Source: Phoronis ovalis (taxonomy: Eukaryota > Phoronida > Phoronidae). From it: DNA of 15,540 bases. The notes under the pieces were generated by a model. The model was not told where the DNA came from and ran no database searches. It worked only from the letters and a program-made list of their open reading frames with translations. Below, piece after piece: positions 14,711 to 15,540 of this stretch. Numbering within the stretch: the first letter of the stretch is position 1; each line of letters starts with the position of its first letter. The position numbers and the translations under genes are program-made. The DNA is taken from positions 1 to 15,540 of the forward strand of contig JAOXYB010027324.1 in assembly GCA_028565635.1 (NCBI GenBank), in the 5' to 3' direction.

Positions 14711-15540
14711 TAAAAATGTCCTTAGATATTTTTATCTCCTTACGAGTGATAGAAGGATTCCGCATTTCAGACATTCTAAGTAAAAAGCTTCTAGACAAAT
14801 TGCTTTTGAAAATCCTAACCCCAAGAGCTAGTAACATCTAATCAAAAAACCAAATACCTTGTCATGTTTCTCTCTTGCCCATAGAGAAACACGTCTGTTT
14901 ATCGAGCATCAACTCAAATGTTGCCGACACTAGTATTAAAAAAAAATATATCAGTCCCTGCATACCGGGATTGTTTATCGTACATGTTGCTGATGATAAA
15001 TTATATCGATTGTGACGATTGCTGTGGCTATTTCTTTTTGGGTTGGATTAGAGATGAGAGTAAAAGAAATTTGAGCAAAGAAATTTTACGTACATCCTCT
15101 TTATTTTTACATATGATACAAATATTCAATTTAAAAGAACAATGAACATCTACATGGATTGTTATAATTAATGTCCTTCTTCTTGCCTACCAATCCTCCT
15201 CCCATTGAAATGTTAATTTGAAATTATATTACCAATTTAATCTCGATGCAACATTATAATATATCCATCCATGACGATTATTATTTTGGTTAGGTAAAAT
15301 AGTGTTCCCAAATTGTCAATTCCATGTCTTGTTTTCCTTTTATCCTATATTACTTATTACACAAAGAAACTCCATTGGTGGATGTAGTTCACTGGTATAC
15401 ACAATGTTATCACTTGCATTGACTTGCTATACACACAATATGTTCAATCATGCCAAATGTTACCATATGGCATAAGGATACAATTAACTTTCCCATCCAC
15501 CTCAATAGTAACATTTTGCCTTCTAGTAAATAGACTAACT
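14711..15540. other. Unassigned sequence to window end
   Basis: No supported gene. A 75-codon + strand frame (14918-15145) lacks coding character. On the - strand two overlapping frames remain open to the window edge, so an exon of a neighbouring gene cannot be excluded but is not shown. Confidence 0.3.

Noticed and set aside
14628-14837. 69-codon antisense frame
   Set aside because: Runs through the 16-bp repeat array; a period of 16 cycles through all frames, so the openness is incidental.
15444-15539. Antisense open frame at the window edge, ending GNIWHD then TGA
   Set aside because: It reads like protein for 31 residues, but another frame on the same strand is equally open and the sequence stops at the window edge, so no gene can be claimed.
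1-15540. CRISPR array, tRNA, rRNA or bacterial operon signals
   Set aside because: The 16-bp and 21-codon repeats have no unique spacers of constant size, no tRNA cloverleaf was recognised, and the splice structure is eukaryotic.

Overview
The window looks like animal nuclear DNA, most plausibly from an invertebrate; a bivalve or other mollusc is my best guess, but nothing here proves the lineage. It is very AT-rich. There are no long uninterrupted reading frames and no bacterial operon structure. There are many clean GT-AG splice sites with pyrimidine tracts, introns of about 130 to 1400 bp, and several non-autonomous DNA transposons and satellite-like repeats.

Region 1 (1-11004, + strand) is the 3' part of one multi-exon gene whose beginning lies outside the window. 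I reconstruct 14 exons by eye, plus one further probable microexon (10010-10042). They chain in one open reading frame for about 354 residues (365 with the microexon) and end at a TAA at 11002-11004. Almost every exon is a small multiple of three (33, 33, 36, 39, 42, 51, 51, 63, 63, 63 and 84 nt) and almost every intron is phase 0; only two introns are phase 1. The first three exons are tandem duplicates of a 63-nt exon encoding a Ser/Pro-rich 21-residue repeat. A fourth copy at 1347-1409 keeps its open frame but has lost its acceptor AG. The rest of the protein looks alpha-helical, polar and intracellular. I do not recognise the family and assign no function.

Region 2 (11005-15540) holds no gene I can support. 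It contains a TTAA-flanked fold-back element (11552-12177) nested in a cluster of CTCGCTGCTCGC-type repeats. Next come a 129-bp imperfect hairpin (12729-12857) and an element of about 1.76 kb (12954-14710), whose two ends are inverted tandem arrays of the same 16-bp unit. The last 830 bp show nothing I can assign.

A second copy of the TTAA fold-back element, in opposite orientation, sits in an intron of the gene (2489-3155) and ends 31 bp before an exon. The main points of interest are the tandem exon duplication with one decaying copy, the symmetric-microexon architecture, and the transposon whose terminal repeats are minisatellites.
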